Below, one piece after another: positions 1 through 8,741 of a stretch of 64,000 nucleotides of DNA; the stretch's first letter is position 1; every line of letters begins with the position of its first letter. Source of the DNA: Leucobacter edaphi (GTDB lineage Bacteria > Actinomycetota > Actinomycetes > Actinomycetales > Microbacteriaceae). Below the pieces are notes generated by a model. The model was not told the DNA's origin, did no database searches, and worked only from the letters and a program-made list of their open reading frames with translations. The stretch is taken from assembly GCF_016522535.1 (NCBI RefSeq), contig NZ_JAEHOI010000009.1, positions 124,001 through 188,000 of the forward strand, written 5' to 3'. A program made the position numbers and the translations under genes.

Positions 1-1448
1 GAGGGCCAGGGGCGCTGGATCGTGAGCAGGCCGCCCTGGCCGCGCTCGACGCGCTCGCCAGCGTCATTGACGACGTTCACGCGGATGCCGGGCTGGGCAA
101 CCTGAGCGCTGCCCGGCTTGAGCGACGTCAGGCCCGGGAGCGCCGCGATCATGATCGCGCCCGTCTCCGTCTGCCACCAGGTGTCCACGATCGGGGCGGT
201 GCCGGCGCCGATCACCTCGTGGTACCAGCGCCACGCCTCCGGGTTGATCGGCTCGCCCACCGACCCGAGCACCCGGATCGAGGAGAGATCGTACTGCTCA
301 GGAACCTGGCGTCCCACCTTCATGCACGCGCGGATCGCGGTGGGGGCCGTGTAGAAGATCGTGACGCCGTACTTCTGGATGATCGACCACCAGCGGCCCC
401 AATCAGGGGTTTCCGGGGTGCCCTCGTACATGACCTGGGTGGCGCCGTTCGCGAGCGGACCGTAGACCACGTAACTGTGGCCCGTGATCCAGCCGACGTC
501 AGCTGTGCACCAGTAGACGTCGGTCTCCGGCTTCAGATCGAACACGTCGCGGTGCGTGGTCGATGCCTGCGTGAGGTAGCCGCCCGAGGTGTGCAGGATG
601 CCCTTCGGCCGCCCGGTGGTTCCCGAGGTGTAGAGGATGAACAGGGGATTCTCCGCGGGGAAGCCCTTCGCCTCGTGCTCACCGTCGTACGCGGTGATCT
701 CCTCGTGCCACCACAGGTCGCGGCCCTCGGTCATGGAGATGTCGTTCTTCGTGCGCTCCACCACGAGCACCTTCTGCACGCTCGATCCGCCGCCGTGCAG
801 CGCGAGCGCGTCGTCGACGGTCGGCTTGAGCGCCGAGGCGCGGCCCTTGCGGAAGCCACCGTCAGCCGTGATCACGATCTCCGCCTGTGCATCGTCGATG
901 CGGGCGCGGAGGCTTTCCGCGCTGAACCCGCCGAACACGACCGAGTGCGCCGCGCCCAGGCGTGCCACGGCGAGCATCGCGATCACGGTCTCCGGGATCA
1001 TCGGCATGTAGATCGCCACGCGATCGCCCGGCTCGACGCCGAGGCTCGTCAGCATGTTCGCGGCGCGCTTCACCTCGTGCGTGAGTTCCGCGTAGGTGAT
1101 CGAACGGGTATCGCCCGGCTCGCCCTCGAAGTGAATGGCGACGCGATCCCCGAGGCCCGCCTGCACGTGACGATCGAGGCAGTTCGCCGCGACGTTCAGC
1201 TCTCCGTCCTGGAACCACTTCGCGAACGGGGGGTTCGACCAGTCCAGGATTTCCGTGAACGGCTTGGTCCAGCTGAGCTTCTGCGCCTGCTCGGCCCAGT
1301 AGCCCTCAGGATCCTCGGCCGCTCGCCAATAAATCGACGGGTCGTTGATGTTGGCCTGTTCCCGGAACTCCGCGGTGGGGGGATACGTCGTAGGATCCTC
1401 GCCCGCGCGCAGGGGGTGGCTCTCGATAGTTCCGCTCTGATCAGTCAT
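1..1448 (-). CDS. acs: Acetyl-CoA synthetase, 3' end outside the window
   Basis: It activates acetate with ATP and CoA to acetyl-CoA (AMP-forming, ANL superfamily, cytosolic). About 482 N-terminal residues are visible of a family length near 650, so the C-terminal lid domain is missing because the window ends. The translation starts MTDQSGTIESHPLRAGED and shows the N-terminal ACAS signature followed by the P-loop YTSGTTGRPKG and the later motif WWQTETG. The start is an ATG at 1448, preceded on the minus strand by a weak AAGG-type ribosome site. It is transcribed divergently from the Tad operon. Identification is secure from the motifs; acetate rather than propionate preference is inferred. 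Confidence 0.95.
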   Translation of the reverse strand, partial: MTDQSGTIESHPLRAGEDPTTYPPTAEFREQANINDPSIYWRAAEDPEGYWAEQAQKLSWTKPFTEILDWSNPPFAKWFQDGELNVAANCLDRHVQAGLGDRVAIHFEGEPGDTRSITYAELTHEVKRAANMLTSLGVEPGDRVAIYMPMIPETVIAMLAVARLGAAHSVVFGGFSAESLRARIDDAQAEIVITADGGFRKGRASALKPTVDDALALHGGGSSVQKVLVVERTKNDISMTEGRDLWWHEEITAYDGEHEAKGFPAENPLFILYTSGTTGRPKGILHTSGGYLTQASTTHRDVFDLKPETDVYWCTADVGWITGHSYVVYGPLANGATQVMYEGTPETPDWGRWWSIIQKYGVTIFYTAPTAIRACMKVGRQVPEQYDLSSIRVLGSVGEPINPEAWRWYHEVIGAGTAPIVDTWWQTETGAIMIAALPGLTSLKPGSAQVAQPGIRVNVVNDAGERVERGQGGLLTIQRPWP

Positions 1449-1770
1449 GGACGCCCTTATCCGTTCGTGGGTGTTGCGCCACCGGTGCGGGATTCGGCCG
1501 CTCGCCGGGGCATTCAGTGCGCCACCAGGCTATACCCGGCGACGAATCCGCATCATGGGCGGTTCGTGTGACTACCTACTTCCGGAGGGGGTGATCAGGG
1601 AGTTGCGCAGGAATCGGCGCGCGGGGCCCGCAAACCGGAGGCCGATCGCCCCGGATCGTGCCCGCGTGGGATTCGCGCACAAGCACGGAGCAACGGGGCA
1701 GAATCCGCGAGTTATCCACAGACTTCATTCGGGTCTGTTCTCAGCGCCCGAGAACAGGTTCGATGGGCGC
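1449..1770. other. Gene-free divergent intergenic region acs/tadA
   Basis: This 322-base gap separates acs from the Tad ATPase. The frame upstream of the Tad ATPase stays open here, but its translation shows no family similarity and is arginine-rich, as expected for GC-rich non-coding DNA. A perfect DnaA-box nonamer, TTATCCACA, lies at 1712-1720. No convincing promoter pair could be assigned. Confidence 0.6.
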
Positions 1771-2844
1771 ATGAACTCGCCACTCACGCTCGTCCCAGAC
1801 TCCGCGCACACGCCACACACCTCGATCGAATCATCAGTCGCCGCCCGCGCACGAGAACGCCCGCGGTCGGCGCACCTGAGCGTTGCCGCGCGCAGAGCCT
1901 TCGGCGGCCTGCTCCCGCTCATCGATCAGCCCACCATGCGCGATGTCCTCGTGCAGGTCCGTGACGGGCGTGGCGTGCTGTGGGTCGATCAGGGCCGTGG
2001 CGTTGAGGAGATCGAGCAGTGGCAGGCCGGTCCGGCGGTCGTCGCGGCCCTGGCCCGCGGCCTGATCGCTGCGGGAGGAAGGCACCTGGACGAGCTGTGC
2101 CCCATGGCGGATGTGAGGCTCGGGGACGGAATTCGGGTGCACGCGGTGCTGCCACCCGTCGGCTGCTCGGGCGCGGCCGTATCGATTCGCCTGCCCGCGC
2201 TCAGGCGAGTCTCCTGGACGGAAATGGTGTCGTCCGGGTTCTGCGACGCAACCGCGGAGCACCTCCTCCGGAGCGCAGTGCTCCGGAGACAGAATGTGCT
2301 CATCACCGGGGCGACGGGGAGCGGCAAGACAACGCTCCTTTCCGCCCTCCTCGGCCTGGTACCCGGCAGCGAGCGCATCATCACGATCGAGGACGTCGCC
2401 GAATTGCGGATTGCTCACCCGCACGTTGTCGGGCTCGAGGCGCGGCAGGCGAACTCGGAGGGCGCCGGGGAGGTCGGCGTCGATCGGCTTCTCCGCGAGG
2501 CGCTGCGGATGCGGCCGGATCGGATCGTTCTCGGGGAGTGTCGGGGCGCCGAAACCGTCACCCTGCTCGCGGCCATGAACACCGGCCACGACGGAGGCGC
2601 GGGAACACTCCACGCGAGCGCGCTCGCCGAGGTTCCGGCGAGGCTCGAGATGCTGGGGCGCCTCGCCGGGCTTGATGCGCAGACCGTCGCGCGCCAGGTC
2701 ACCGCAGCGATCGGGCTCGTGGTGCATGTCGAGCGCGTCGAGGGAGCGCATCGGCTGGCGGCGCTCGGGTCTTTCGTCCGCGAATCCGGAAATCTGTCCA
2801 TTGTCCCGTTCAGTAGGGGGCGCGCCCTGCGGAGGGCGGGATGA
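1771..2844 (+). CDS. tadA: Tad/Flp-type secretion ATPase (TadA/CpaF family)
   Basis: A hexameric VirB11/GspE-type ATPase that should power assembly of a Flp/Tad pilus or secretion apparatus from the cytoplasmic side. With the ATG at 1771 it has 357 residues. Visible motifs are Walker A GATGSGKT (about 180-187), the Asp box ITIEDVAEL (204-212), the Walker B-like RIVLGECRGAE (251-261) and the His box TGHDGGAGTLHA (271-282). The open frame runs back to 1447, but the family alignment only needs residues from about 45 of this start. It begins an operon with the membrane platform gene immediately downstream. Order and content resemble Rv3659c and neighbours of Mycobacterium. Confidence 0.9.
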   Translation: MNSPLTLVPDSAHTPHTSIESSVAARARERPRSAHLSVAARRAFGGLLPLIDQPTMRDVLVQVRDGRGVLWVDQGRGVEEIEQWQAGPAVVAALARGLIAAGGRHLDELCPMADVRLGDGIRVHAVLPPVGCSGAAVSIRLPALRRVSWTEMVSSGFCDATAEHLLRSAVLRRQNVLITGATGSGKTTLLSALLGLVPGSERIITIEDVAELRIAHPHVVGLEARQANSEGAGEVGVDRLLREALRMRPDRIVLGECRGAETVTLLAAMNTGHDGGAGTLHASALAEVPARLEMLGRLAGLDAQTVARQVTAAIGLVVHVERVEGAHRLAALGSFVRESGNLSIVPFSRGRALRRAG

Positions 2845-2845
2845 G

Positions 2846-3742
2846 GTGGCTGACCACGGAAGAAGTGAGGTCACGAGTGTTGCCGGGCGCATCGCGTCCC
2901 TGCTGGCAGGGGGAGTGCCGGCTCACCGAGCGTTCGGCGCTCTCGCAAGCGAGGAGGGTGCCGATCCTGAGGTCGTCAGGATCGCCGGGGAAATCGCTGC
3001 CGGGCAGGGAATTGCCATCGCGCTTTCCGCCGGACCGGGGCCGGAGTGGCGCGTGTTCGGCGCGGCCTGGTCGTTGGCGGAGGGGAGCGGAGCGCCGCTC
3101 GCCGTGTCGCTCGAGCGGATCGCCGCGAGCCTCGTGCGACTTTCGGAGGTCGCACAGCGGCGCGCCGTGCTGCTGTCCGGGCCCGTTGCAACGATCCGCA
3201 CGGTCATCGCTCTGCCCCCGCTCGCCCTGGCAATGGGGTGGCTGCTCGGGTTCGATCCCTTCCGCGTCCTCTTCGGCGAGTGGGGGTGGGTGCTCCTGCT
3301 CATCGGTTTCACGCTCCTGCTCGCGGGAAACGCGTGGGGCCGCGCACTCATCCGCGGCGCTGTCGGGCCGCGCTCCGTTTCCGGGCTGGAGTTCGATCTG
3401 GCCGAGATCGCACTCGGGGGAGGGGCGAGCGCGGCGGTTATCCGCAGACGCATTGCCGACGCCGTCGATTCGGCCGGGGCAGAGTGGATCCGGTTCGACG
3501 CCCTCGCTGATTGCGCCCCGCTATCACGGCTCCTTGCATCGGCGCGCGCCACGGGGGCGCCGATGGGTGATCTGCTCGCGGCCGAGTCGCGGCAACGAGT
3601 CGCCGCCTCGCTGAGTGAGATGGAGCGCTCGTGCGAGAAACTCGGCGTCCGGATACTGGTCCCCATTTGCGTCTGCGTGCTGCCGTCGTTCGTCGTGATC
3701 GGTGTTGCGCCGGTCGTGGTCTCGATGCTCGCGGGGTATTGA
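2846..3742 (+). CDS. Tad membrane platform protein (type II secretion system F domain)
   Basis: The inner-membrane platform partner of the Tad ATPase, 298 residues from the GTG at 2846. That start is one base after the tadA stop, with GGAGG about ten bases upstream. The N-terminal half is cytoplasmic. Two membrane segments lie around residues 112-155 (IALPPLALAMGWLL, GWVLLLIGFTLLLAG), then a second cytoplasmic helical domain, then a C-terminal segment (LVPICVCVLPSFVVIGV). Most Tad loci carry two such proteins (TadB and TadC). Only one is seen here, so it may do both jobs. Family assignment rests on topology and operon position rather than strong motifs. Confidence 0.8.
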   Translation: MADHGRSEVTSVAGRIASLLAGGVPAHRAFGALASEEGADPEVVRIAGEIAAGQGIAIALSAGPGPEWRVFGAAWSLAEGSGAPLAVSLERIAASLVRLSEVAQRRAVLLSGPVATIRTVIALPPLALAMGWLLGFDPFRVLFGEWGWVLLLIGFTLLLAGNAWGRALIRGAVGPRSVSGLEFDLAEIALGGGASAAVIRRRIADAVDSAGAEWIRFDALADCAPLSRLLASARATGAPMGDLLAAESRQRVAASLSEMERSCEKLGVRILVPICVCVLPSFVVIGVAPVVVSMLAGY

Positions 3743-3967
3743 CGTGGTTCGCGCGGAAAGAAGCGTCGCCCCCAAGCAACTGCAGCGCATTCGCGTGAAC
3801 AGTTCTCCACAGATTTCCCCGCGCCGCCCCGCACGAGGCGACGGCGGGCGAGGATTCATTCACCGCAGCATCCTTTCGCCTGCGGCGCAGGTAAAGCCGA
3901 CCGCAGTTTCGCCCCCTTACCGCTTCGACCCACACCGCTTCGACCAACACCATGAGAGAGGAACCCC
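3743..3967. other. Intergenic spacer inside the Tad operon
   Basis: A 225-base spacer before the Flp-like pilin gene. It contains a short direct repeat CCGCTTCGACC (3920-3945 region) just upstream of the pilin ribosome site. It could hold a separate promoter that gives the abundant pilin more transcript, but no clear -35/-10 pair was seen. Confidence 0.4.
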
Positions 3968-4303
3968 ATGACCAGCCCGATCCCCCAGCACCACACCATG
4001 GCGCCGCAGCAACTCCTTGCCCGTCGACTGCATCCCGCAGGAAAAGGGCTCTGCCCGGTGATCGATCTCCGGACTCGCGAACACATCAACGAGGTCGAGC
4101 CTCCGCATCCGAGGCCCGGCCGAATCGCGTCGCTCCTCAGCAGGTTCCGAAAGGACGAGCGCGGAGCGGTCACCGCGGAATACGCGATCGTCATCATGGC
4201 GGGGGTCGCCTTCGCCGGACTGCTCGTAGCGATCCTCCGATCGGACGAGATTCGGGCGATGCTCGTGACACTGGTGCAGAATGCGTTGGGCACGACCGGC
4301 TAG
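3968..4303 (+). CDS. Flp-like pilin precursor (DUF4244 family)
   Basis: A 111-residue protein whose C-terminal half is a short type IVb/Flp-type pilin: the motif DERGAVTAEYAIVIMAGVAF leads into one hydrophobic helix, followed by a short tail ending ALGTTG. The G/AVTAEYA junction is where Flp prepilins are processed, with the conserved Glu five residues into the mature part. The roughly 55 residues before it form an unusually long cytoplasmic leader. The start is the ATG at 3968 behind GAGAGAGGAA. It is expected to be the structural subunit for the upstream Tad ATPase and platform. A prepilin peptidase gene is not in the window. Confidence 0.85.
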   Translation: MTSPIPQHHTMAPQQLLARRLHPAGKGLCPVIDLRTREHINEVEPPHPRPGRIASLLSRFRKDERGAVTAEYAIVIMAGVAFAGLLVAILRSDEIRAMLVTLVQNALGTTG

Positions 4304-4805
4304 GCGGGGGAGGGGAGAACCGGCGCCGCTGACCCTCCCCGGGGCCCCGAGCCGCTCGAGGCTGCCAAAGCGCCCGAGGTGGCTGGGCATCGCGAAGGCG
4401 CGGGCGGACGCACTCCGGCTGTGGCGCGATGAACGCGGAGCGATCACCGCGGAGTTCGCCCTCGTGCTGCCCGCCTGTATCGCCGTCCTCGCACTCATGA
4501 TCGGAGCGATCGCCCTCGCCTCCCATCGGGTGAGCCTGACCGCCCTGGCCGGTGAAATCGCGAGACTCGAGGCCCGAGGGGATCGTGCCGGAGCCGAAGC
4601 CCTGCTCTCGGAACGGGCCCTGCCAAAGGCCTCGGCAACGCGGGAGCGCAGTGGCGCGGTGCACTGCGTCACCGTGACGGCCTCACCCGGCCGTGGCCCG
4701 CTGGCCGTGATCCCGGTCTCCGGGAGGTCCTGCGCTGCGATTACCTCGGGCGGTCCAGTGGCGTCAGCGGAAGAGCGACCGGGAACGGACGATGCCGGGA
4801 CATGA
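4281..4805 (+). CDS. TadE-like pseudopilin
   Basis: Up to 174 residues. Its core WRDERGAITAEFALVLPACIAVLALMI is the TadE-type pseudopilin signature: a charged leader, the AITAEFA processing site and a single hydrophobic helix. The remainder is a small extracytoplasmic domain with two Cys that may pair. The ATG at 4281 lies inside the pilin gene and lacks a good ribosome site. A CTG at 4329, with GGAGGGGAG about a dozen bases upstream, is an alternative, so the N-terminus is uncertain. The last codons overlap the next gene's start as ATGA. Role: minor pilin or assembly factor of the Tad system. Confidence 0.8.
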   Translation: MRWARPARRGRGEPAPLTLPGAPSRSRLPKRPRWLGIAKARADALRLWRDERGAITAEFALVLPACIAVLALMIGAIALASHRVSLTALAGEIARLEARGDRAGAEALLSERALPKASATRERSGAVHCVTVTASPGRGPLAVIPVSGRSCAAITSGGPVASAEERPGTDDAGT

Positions 4806-5593
4806 GTGCACCGGTGCTGCTGGGGTGCGCCGCGGCTGTGGTGTGCGCGGGGATGGCCGCGATTGGCGCGTCACAGGGCTTCGTGGTGCACGCGAGAACC
4901 GCTGCTGCTGCCGACGCCGCGGCGCTCGCCGCAGCCGATGCCGCGAGCGGCTGGGCCCCAGGAAACCCGTGCGGATTGGCAGCCGAGATTGCGCAGAGCA
5001 ACGGCACCGACGTTGTCGCCTGCAGGACGAGTCTTCCGGAGCTGAGAGCCGAGGTCGAACTGCACGCGGGGTGGCCGTTCGCGTTCATCACGGCCCGGGC
5101 GAGGGCCGGTGTGCCTGGCCTCGTCGCCGAGATCCTCGACCGGGGGAGGAACGCAGGATGGGTGTGGCCGTCCGACGTGCGCGCAATCACCCAGGACCAC
5201 CACGACGGCTACGCGATCGACCTCGCGGTCGGTGCGGACGGGGCGCTGCGCTCACCCGCTGCGGGGGTTGTGGTCTCGGTTGGGCTGGATCCCGGAGGGG
5301 TGCCCGGGCCGTGTGTGGAGCATCCCGACTGGTGGCACGGACCGAACTACAGTGTGCTGATCCGGCACGTTGCCAACGGGCGGGCGGTGTTCAGCTCGCA
5401 CAACCACATCGAACCGGGATCGCCAGAGGCCCTGGGCATCGCCCCGGGCGTGCGCGTCCGAGCCGGCCAGCAGGTAGCGAGGGCGGGAATGAGCGGCTGC
5501 ACGTCGGGACCGCACAGCCATTTCACGATCGCCAGCGGACCGCGGAACACGAATCCGGACATAGATCCCTTCACGCTGCTCGGGAGGCCCTGA
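4802..5593 (+). CDS. Rv3654c/TadE-like protein fused to an M23 (LytM) peptidase domain
   Basis: 263 residues. The first ~100 match the short TadE-like proteins of actinobacterial Tad loci (Rv3654c type): a hydrophobic N-terminal helix followed by VVHARTAAAADAAALAAADAA. From about residue 130 a second domain has the layout of an M23 metallopeptidase: DGYAIDL, RSPAAGVVVSV, NYSVLIRH, FSSHNHI, VRAGQQVARAGMSG and the zinc motif GPHSHF. The first motif is HDGYAID, longer than the canonical HxxxD, so activity needs testing. The family usually stops after ~85-130 residues, so this is a fusion. A muralytic domain anchored next to the pilus would fit opening peptidoglycan for pilus passage; this is inference. 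It starts by ATGA overlap. Confidence 0.75.
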   Translation: MSAPVLLGCAAAVVCAGMAAIGASQGFVVHARTAAAADAAALAAADAASGWAPGNPCGLAAEIAQSNGTDVVACRTSLPELRAEVELHAGWPFAFITARARAGVPGLVAEILDRGRNAGWVWPSDVRAITQDHHDGYAIDLAVGADGALRSPAAGVVVSVGLDPGGVPGPCVEHPDWWHGPNYSVLIRHVANGRAVFSSHNHIEPGSPEALGIAPGVRVRAGQQVARAGMSGCTSGPHSHFTIASGPRNTNPDIDPFTLLGRP

Positions 5594-5866
5594 GGACCAC
5601 CTCAGGCACATGATCCATCCCGTCGAGGTGAAGAAACATCGGCATCTTCCCGGTGGCCACCCCGGGGGAAGCGCATCTCCGCGTGCGCAGTGCGAACAGC
5701 GTGCGACCCGGTCCGGTCGGGCCCGACAAGGGTGGTACAAATGGGTAGGGAGCATCACGGCACGGGTGGAATCTCACACGAGAGTGTGTATCGTGTCGAT
5801 GCAGAATCGTCAGTTACCGGGGGCCAGAGCGCCGCGGCGGACGTCAAGCAGTGAAGAAGGAGCCCC
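5594..5866. other. topA upstream region
   Basis: 273 bases between the Tad operon and topA. It has a small inverted repeat CACAC-gaga-GTGTG at 5775-5788, followed by TGTGTATCGTG, a possible -10 area. No terminator with a long stem was recognised after the Tad operon, so read-through cannot be excluded. Confidence 0.4.
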
Positions 5867-8692
5867 GTGTCGGGTACGAAGAAACTTGTGATCGTCGAGT
5901 CGCCCACGAAGGCGAAGACGATTGGCGGCTACCTTGGCGACGGATACGAGGTCATCGCCTCGGTCGGTCACGTCCGGGATCTCGCCGAACCCTCAGCGCT
6001 GCCCGCAGACCTGAAAAAGGGAGCGTTCGGCAAGTTCGCCGTCGACGTGGAGAACGGCTTCGCCCCGTACTACGTCGTCAACGACAACAAGAAGAAGACC
6101 GTCGCCGAGCTGAAGCGAGCGCTGAAGGGTGCCGATGAAGTCTGGCTCGCAACGGATGAGGACCGCGAGGGCGAAGCCATCGCGTGGCACCTCCTCGAGG
6201 TCCTGAAGCCCAAGGTTCCCGTGCGCCGCATGGTCTTCCACGAGATCACCAAGGAAGCGATCGAGCAGGCGAAGGCCAACACGCGCGACCTCGACATCGC
6301 GCTCGTCGACGCGCAGGAGACGCGCCGCATCCTCGACCGCCTCTACGGCTACGACATCTCGCCCGTGCTGTGGCGCAAGGTCGCTCCCAAGCTCTCGGCC
6401 GGCCGCGTCCAGTCCGCCGCGACGCGCCTCGTCGTCGATCGGGAGCGGGAGCGCCAAGCCTTCAACGCAGCGGAGTACTGGGATCTCACCGCGATCTTCA
6501 GCCCCGCAGCCGGGGAAAACGCGTTCGAGGCTCGCCTCGTCCGCCTCGACCAGCAGCGCCTCGCCACCGGCGGCGACTTCGGTGACGACGGCGCGCTCAA
6601 GGAGAAGTCGGCGAAGGCCGGCGTCCTCGCCCTCGGCGAGGATCGGGCACGCGCGATCGAATCCCTGATCGGGGCCGGAGTCGCCGCGAAGGTGCTGTCC
6701 GTAGAGACGAAGCCGCACACGCGTCGCCCCGCCGCACCCTTCACCACGTCGACGCTCCAGCAGGAGGCGTCGCGCAAGCTCCGCTACAGCTCGCGCCAGA
6801 CGATGTCGTTCGCCCAGTCCCTGTACGAGAACGGCCACATTACCTATATGCGAACCGACTCGCCGACCCTGTCGAAGCAGGCCGTCGCGGCGGCCCGTTC
6901 GCAGGCCGCCGAGCTCTACGGCGCGGAGACGGTGCCCGAGAAGCCTCGCGTCTACACGGGCAAGTCAAAGGGCGCACAGGAGGCGCACGAGGCGATCCGC
7001 CCCGCGGGCGACGTGTTCCAGCGTCCGAGCGAACTCCGAGGGAAGCTCAACCAGGGCGAGTTCGCGCTGTACGAGCTGATCTGGAAGCGCACCGTCGCCA
7101 GCCAGATGTCCGACGCGAAGGGCTCGACCGACACCGTCACGATCGGCATCGACGTGCAGGAGGCCGAGCGCCCCGCACCCACCGCGGCCGAATTCACGGC
7201 GAGCGGCACCGTCATCACCTTCCCCGGCTTCCTCCTCGCATACGAAGAGGGGCGCGACGAGAAGCGCGGCGACAAGGAGCAGAACGTCACGCTCCCGCAG
7301 CTCGCGAGCGGCGAAAAGCTCGGCGTCACGAACCCCGAAGCCAAGGGCCACGAGACCAGCCCGCCCCCGCGCTACACCGAGGCGAGCCTCACCAAGCGTC
7401 TCGAAGAGCTCGGGATCGGCCGCCCCTCCACCTACGCGGCGATCATCAGCACGATCATGGATCGCGGCTACGTCGCCAAGAAGGGGCAGGCCCTCGTCCC
7501 GAGCTGGATCGCGTTCTCGGTCGTGCGCCTTCTCGAGGAGCACTTCAACGCCCTCGTCGACTACGACTTCACCGCCGAGATGGAGAGCGACCTCGACCGG
7601 ATCGCCGCGGGCGAAACCGACCGCGGAACCTGGCTCGGTGAGTTCTACTTCGGCACCGACAATCATCCCGGCCTCCGCGGCGTCGTCGACAACCTCGGCG
7701 AGATCGACGCGCGCGCCATCAACACCATTCGCATCGACGACTCGATCAACCTCCGCAACGGCAAATATGGCCCCTACCTGGAGGTCTTCGACGAGAAGAG
7801 CGAGGTCGGGGAGGACGGAGCGCTGAAGCCGCGCAGCGTCAACATTCCCGACGGGCTCGCCCCCGACGAGCTCACGGCGGAGCGTGCACGCGAACTCGCC
7901 GCCGCGGAACCAGCGGAGGATCGCGTCGTCGGCATCCACCCGGGCACCGGCAAGAGCATCGTGTCGAAGAACGGCCGATTCGGCCCCTACGTCACCGAGC
8001 TTCTCGCCGAGGGTGAAGAGCTCCCGAAGGGCCAGAAGCCCCGCACCGCGTCCCTGTTCAAGACGATGGATCCCGCCACGATCGACCTCGACACCGCGGT
8101 CGCCCTGCTCGACCTGCCCCGCGTCGTGGGCGTCGACCCGGAATCGAACGCCGAGATCACGGCCCAAAACGGCCGTTACGGGCCCTACCTGAAGAAGGGG
8201 ACCGACACGCGTTCGCTGCCCAGCGAGGACGCGATCTTCACGATCGACCTCGCGGGTGCACAGGAACTCTTCGCGCAGCCCAAATACGGGGCGCGGAAGG
8301 CCGCCAGCGCCCTCAAAGAATTCGATGCCGACCCCGTGAGCGGCAAGCCCGTGCGGGTGCGCGACGGTCGCTTCGGGCCGTACGTCACGGACGGCGAGAC
8401 GAACGCTACGATCCCGCGCGGCGACAGCGTCGAGGACATCACCTTCGAGCGCGCGATCGAGCTCCTCGCCATCAAGCGCGCCAAGGGCCCCGCGAAGAAG
8501 AAGGCCCCGGCCAAGAAGAAGGCTCCCGCCAAGAAGCCCGCCGCAAAGAAGACGAGCGCGGCAGCCAAGAAGACGGGCGCCGCAGCGAAGAAGACCGTCG
8601 ATCCGGCCCGCTCCGCAGCCGCGAAGAAGGCCGCGGCGACGCGCGCGGCCAACGCGGCCGCGAAGAAGGCCGCCGCCGAGGCTGCGGGCTGA
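5867..8692 (+). CDS. topA: DNA topoisomerase I
   Basis: Type IA topoisomerase that relaxes negative supercoils, 941 residues. The Toprim domain starts at the N-terminus (LVIVESPTKAKTIGGYLG) and includes the acidic DEDREGE motif. The catalytic Tyr is Y327 in GHITYMRTDS, and the gate region follows (RLEELGIGRPSTYAAI). Several C-terminal repeats of the type NGRFGPYV take the place of zinc fingers, as in actinobacteria. The last ~60 residues are a Lys/Ala-rich tail built of AKKKAP-like units, a known actinobacterial extension that aids DNA binding and processivity. The GTG at 5867 has AAGGAG five bases upstream. tmk follows and is probably cotranscribed. Confidence 0.97.
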   Translation: MSGTKKLVIVESPTKAKTIGGYLGDGYEVIASVGHVRDLAEPSALPADLKKGAFGKFAVDVENGFAPYYVVNDNKKKTVAELKRALKGADEVWLATDEDREGEAIAWHLLEVLKPKVPVRRMVFHEITKEAIEQAKANTRDLDIALVDAQETRRILDRLYGYDISPVLWRKVAPKLSAGRVQSAATRLVVDRERERQAFNAAEYWDLTAIFSPAAGENAFEARLVRLDQQRLATGGDFGDDGALKEKSAKAGVLALGEDRARAIESLIGAGVAAKVLSVETKPHTRRPAAPFTTSTLQQEASRKLRYSSRQTMSFAQSLYENGHITYMRTDSPTLSKQAVAAARSQAAELYGAETVPEKPRVYTGKSKGAQEAHEAIRPAGDVFQRPSELRGKLNQGEFALYELIWKRTVASQMSDAKGSTDTVTIGIDVQEAERPAPTAAEFTASGTVITFPGFLLAYEEGRDEKRGDKEQNVTLPQLASGEKLGVTNPEAKGHETSPPPRYTEASLTKRLEELGIGRPSTYAAIISTIMDRGYVAKKGQALVPSWIAFSVVRLLEEHFNALVDYDFTAEMESDLDRIAAGETDRGTWLGEFYFGTDNHPGLRGVVDNLGEIDARAINTIRIDDSINLRNGKYGPYLEVFDEKSEVGEDGALKPRSVNIPDGLAPDELTAERARELAAAEPAEDRVVGIHPGTGKSIVSKNGRFGPYVTELLAEGEELPKGQKPRTASLFKTMDPATIDLDTAVALLDLPRVVGVDPESNAEITAQNGRYGPYLKKGTDTRSLPSEDAIFTIDLAGAQELFAQPKYGARKAASALKEFDADPVSGKPVRVRDGRFGPYVTDGETNATIPRGDSVEDITFERAIELLAIKRAKGPAKKKAPAKKKAPAKKPAAKKTSAAAKKTGAAAKKTVDPARSAAAKKAAATRAANAAAKKAAAEAAG

Positions 8693-8741
8693 CACGGCCG
8701 ATCCGAGAACGTAACCGAGCAGCGAACAGGTCAGGAACACG

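Noticed and set aside
219-1571. Plus-strand open frame of 450 codons at the left end
   Set aside because: It is antisense to acs, whose motifs are unmistakable on the minus strand.
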